Source of the DNA: Prolixibacteraceae bacterium
GTDB taxonomy: Bacteria; Bacteroidota; Bacteroidia; Bacteroidales; Prolixibacteraceae
DNA length: 8,592 bases
Reading direction: 5' to 3'
NCBI GenBank assembly: GCA_016788685.1
Contig: JAEUSS010000445.1
Location: 1 to 8,592, forward strand
The number at the start of each line of letters is the position of its first letter. The stretch's first letter is position 1. Of this stretch, positions 6,374-8,592 are shown in pieces. A program made the translations under genes and the position numbers. The notes beneath the pieces are model-generated. The model was not told the origin of the DNA. It ran no database searches and saw only the letters and a program-made list of their open reading frames with translations.

Positions 6374-8236
6374 TTACATTCTGGCCTTCAGTTCTTCGAA
6401 AGTGATCACCAGCAAGCGTCCGATTGGTTTGCCGCTACGGTAACTAATCGCCCATATTTCAGATGAACCACGAGGAGTCTGGATAGGCTTGCCATTATAT
6501 TTTGCTGAAAATTTGTCAGGGAAGGTGCAATCGAACGTGTAGTAAATATCCAGCCCTTTGATTTCAGGGGTAAAAGTGATCCGGAACTCACCTTTTTCTG
6601 TTTTTACCATTGCTATCTCCGGGTCATAAATGCTGGTAGAATAATTAACTTCAGCCTGATCGAAACGTAGAAAATGATCTTCCATCCGTGACACAAACTC
6701 ATCCCAATTGCGTTTTCCTTTTGGAGACCAAAGCACTTCTGCAAGAATCAGAGCCCGCGGCCAGGTCATGTATTCCACCCGACGGTAATTCGGAATAAAC
6801 TCAGTCCAAACATTACCTTGCCCACCTAAAATATAACCGGCTTCAACCCCTTCCGGGACTGGTTCAAACTCATAAACTCGTTTGGCACGCAGATAGCCGA
6901 AAGAAACTCGTTCGATGTTCTTTTCGCCCTGCAAATAGTCCAGGTAGCAAAATTGGGTGGGTGTCATAACCGAATGATGACCGGCTTTCGCTGCTGCAAT
7001 AGCGCCTTCCATCCCGCGCCACGACATTACCGTCGCATCAGGTGCCAATCCTCCTTCCAGAATTTCGTCCCAGCCAATCAATTTCTTTCCCTTGGATTGA
7101 AGAATTTTACTGACCCGTTGTGTGAAATAGCTTTGTAGCTCGGGCAAATTTTTCAGGTTTTCTTCTTTCATTCGTTGCCGGCATTTCGGGCAGCCTTTCC
7201 AAAATTCTCGGTTGGCTTCATCGCCTCCAATGTGAATGTATTCGCCAGGAAACAACGAAGCCAGTTCTCCGAAAATGACATCCAGCATTTTGAAGTTATC
7301 TTCGTTGCCTACACAGAATACATTTTCACCAATGCCATTGCTGGTTCCGGCTGATACCGTTGTTGGCTTCCCCGAACACGAAATTTCAGGATAAGCTGCA
7401 ATAGCCGCGCGGCTATGTGCAGGTACATCTACTTCAGGAACAATAGTTACAAAGCGAGCCGCAGCATATTCTACGATTTCGCGGATGACATTTTGTGTAT
7501 AGAATCCTCCATATGTTGCAAGTTCACCGGATTCTTCAGGAATAAAATACACGGAACCATACCTTCCGGTACGTGCAACACTCCAAGCCCCCACACTGGT
7601 TAGTTTGGGATAGGCTTTAATTTCCACCCGCCAGCCGTTGTCGTCGGTCAGATGCCAATGGAAAACATTATACTTGTATTTCACCATCTGGTCGATGAAA
7701 CGTTTTACCTCGTCTTTAGTAAAAAAATGACGGCTGACATCAAGCATCAGTCCTCGCCATCCAAATCGCGGATAATCGGTAATTTCTGTGCAGGGGATAG
7801 TTACAGAGCTGTTTTTAACAGGTGGAACCAGCTGCAAAAACGTTTGTGCACCATAAAATAATCCGGCGGGACTATTGGCTGATATAATTACATTCAGTGT
7901 AGAAACCCGAATCGAATACCCCTCTTTACCTAAACGGGAGTTGTCTGCATTATTCAGTCTAAGTTCGATGGATCTTTTAGCTTTATCGCTCGTAATTAGC
8001 AACTTATTTCCAGTCAGCGAAGCGAGTTGTCCGGCAAATATTTCAGCGGTCTCCCGGATCTCAGGATTCTCTGAAGGAATAATAACTTTTGTTTTTGACG
8101 TGAAGGAAAAAGTTCCTGGCAGATCTTTCCGCTCAACCGGCTGAGGAATAAGAGACTGGCGATTTTGTCCGAAAGCAGAGCTGCTGCTTATTGCGATCAG
8201 GAGAATACAGGCAAAAAGAAAGCTTATTTTGTTCAT
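6374..8236 (-). CDS. Secreted beta-N-acetylhexosaminidase, glycoside hydrolase family 20
   Basis: This 620-residue enzyme should release non-reducing terminal beta-linked GlcNAc or GalNAc by substrate-assisted catalysis. A type I signal peptide is visible at the N-terminus, with cleavage likely after Gly23 (AFG|Q), so it is probably periplasmic. Residues about 27-150 form the GH20 N-terminal alpha/beta domain. Residues about 155-530 form the (beta/alpha)8 barrel: Arg161, the HWHLTDDNGWR segment at 193-203, PEVDVPAHS (His274), and HIGGDE at 335-340 with the catalytic Asp339-Glu340 pair. Further pocket residues are Trp389 (GWDEI), Trp405 (SWRG), Tyr431 and Asp433 (YLDY), and Trp477. All the residues expected of an active enzyme appear intact. 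Residues about 545-620 form a chitobiase C-terminal or Fn3-like module (IYYTFDCTFP). The ATG at 8236 follows an A-rich leader and gives a well-formed signal peptide. It lies second in the visible operon, 24 nt before the rhamnosidase start. GlcNAc versus GalNAc preference cannot be read from the sequence. Confidence 0.96.
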   Translation of the reverse strand: MNKISFLFACILLIAISSSSAFGQNRQSLIPQPVERKDLPGTFSFTSKTKVIIPSENPEIRETAEIFAGQLASLTGNKLLITSDKAKRSIELRLNNADNSRLGKEGYSIRVSTLNVIISANSPAGLFYGAQTFLQLVPPVKNSSVTIPCTEITDYPRFGWRGLMLDVSRHFFTKDEVKRFIDQMVKYKYNVFHWHLTDDNGWRVEIKAYPKLTSVGAWSVARTGRYGSVYFIPEESGELATYGGFYTQNVIREIVEYAAARFVTIVPEVDVPAHSRAAIAAYPEISCSGKPTTVSAGTSNGIGENVFCVGNEDNFKMLDVIFGELASLFPGEYIHIGGDEANREFWKGCPKCRQRMKEENLKNLPELQSYFTQRVSKILQSKGKKLIGWDEILEGGLAPDATVMSWRGMEGAIAAAKAGHHSVMTPTQFCYLDYLQGEKNIERVSFGYLRAKRVYEFEPVPEGVEAGYILGGQGNVWTEFIPNYRRVEYMTWPRALILAEVLWSPKGKRNWDEFVSRMEDHFLRFDQAEVNYSTSIYDPEIAMVKTEKGEFRITFTPEIKGLDIYYTFDCTFPDKFSAKYNGKPIQTPRGSSEIWAISYRSGKPIGRLLVITFEELKARM

Positions 8237-8254
8237 GGTAGCTAGATTAAGTTT

Positions 8255-8592
8255 TTATCTGATCTGGTATAATCCTTTAAAACTTATGTAATTTTTCTTT
8301 ATTCCCAGAGAATCAATAAGCTCCCGAGTTTCGATAGTCTTCAGTATATGGGTGTTAAATCCTTTTCCGACGTCGTTGTTATAGACCCATGAGGGTGTCG
8401 GCCAGAAACAGGCTTTAAATTTAACAGTGCGGTAAAAATTTTTACTGGCGCCCTGTTGCCCGTGATGAGCAACCTGCAGGTAATCGCAATCAAGCTCCTT
8501 CCTGAAAGGACTGTTCAGCAAACGTTCGCTTTCTTCGCTGCCACAATCGCCAAGAAAAACCATTGATTTTGCCTGATCCCAAACCCTGATGA
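8255..8592 (-). CDS. MBL-fold metallo-hydrolase, ComEC/Rec2-like, C-terminal fragment (5' end outside window)
   Basis: Only the last 111 codons are visible. The frame is open to the right edge, and the nine codons before the first ATG (at 8563) read IRVWDQAKS, which runs naturally into MVFLGDCGS, so that ATG is internal rather than the start. In visible-fragment numbering, the GDCG loop (Asp15) and the AHHG motif (His42-His43) match the late metal-ligand motifs of the metallo-beta-lactamase fold, in the spacing of the ComEC C-terminal hydrolase domain. The tail, with a WVYNND stretch and the ending KGLYQIR, resembles stand-alone MBL proteins of Bacteroidota. The substrate is unknown; the fold covers nucleases, phosphodiesterases and lactonases. 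No ComEC membrane channel can be seen, but the N-terminus is missing. The gene ends 18 nt before the GH20 start, so it is probably cotranscribed with the glycosidases. The family call is fairly firm; the role is not. Confidence 0.75.
   Translation of the reverse strand, partial: IRVWDQAKSMVFLGDCGSEESERLLNSPFRKELDCDYLQVAHHGQQGASKNFYRTVKFKACFWPTPSWVYNNDVGKGFNTHILKTIETRELIDSLGIKKNYISFKGLYQIR

Noticed and set aside
8255..8563. Complete 102-residue protein starting at the ATG at 8563
   Set aside because: The frame stays open upstream to the edge with family-like sequence, and a fragment without the first MBL motifs would not fold. It is the 3' end of a longer gene.

Overview
The window looks like part of a carbohydrate-degradation operon from a member of the Bacteroidota. 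Three features point there. Starts are preceded by A-rich leaders with no purine-rich Shine-Dalgarno. One exported lipoprotein carries a Cys-Lys-Asp-Asp sorting sequence of the kind described in this phylum. The glycoside hydrolase (GH) set is typical of Bacteroidota glycan-utilisation loci. A marine or soil Bacteroidales/Marinilabiliales-type organism is a guess; nothing here fixes the genus.

All five genes lie on the minus strand, so transcription runs from the right edge to the left. In that order they are: (1) the C-terminal 111 codons of a ComEC-like metallo-beta-lactamase-fold (MBL) hydrolase, cut by the right edge (8255-8592); (2) a complete secreted GH20 beta-N-acetylhexosaminidase (6374-8236); (3) a complete secreted GH78 alpha-L-rhamnosidase (3887-6349); (4) a DUF5722-type lipoprotein with a probable clan GH-A (beta/alpha)8-barrel active site (1727-3874); (5) a secreted GH71/GH99-like barrel protein with a C-terminal CBM9-like domain (81-1661). 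Its frame is broken by a single TAG at 81-83 and then continues open to the left edge. Gaps between genes are 18, 24, 12 and 65 nt. No terminator or internal promoter is recognisable, so one polycistronic transcript starting outside the window is the simplest reading.

Functional model (inference): the lipoprotein is probably surface exposed and may cut a polymer outside the cell. GH20 and GH78, which have cleavable signal peptides, would trim beta-linked HexNAc and alpha-L-rhamnose from the products in the periplasm. The GH71/99-like protein may add another cleavage. A glycan containing both L-rhamnose and an N-acetylhexosamine is implied. No SusC/SusD pair, sulfatase, polysaccharide lyase or regulator is visible, so the substrate cannot be named.

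The points most worth a second look are the in-frame TAG in the last gene and the two enzymes without an assigned activity (DUF5722 and GH71/99-like) beside well-understood exo-glycosidases. There are no RNA genes, mobile elements, CRISPR arrays or gene-free stretches over 300 bases.
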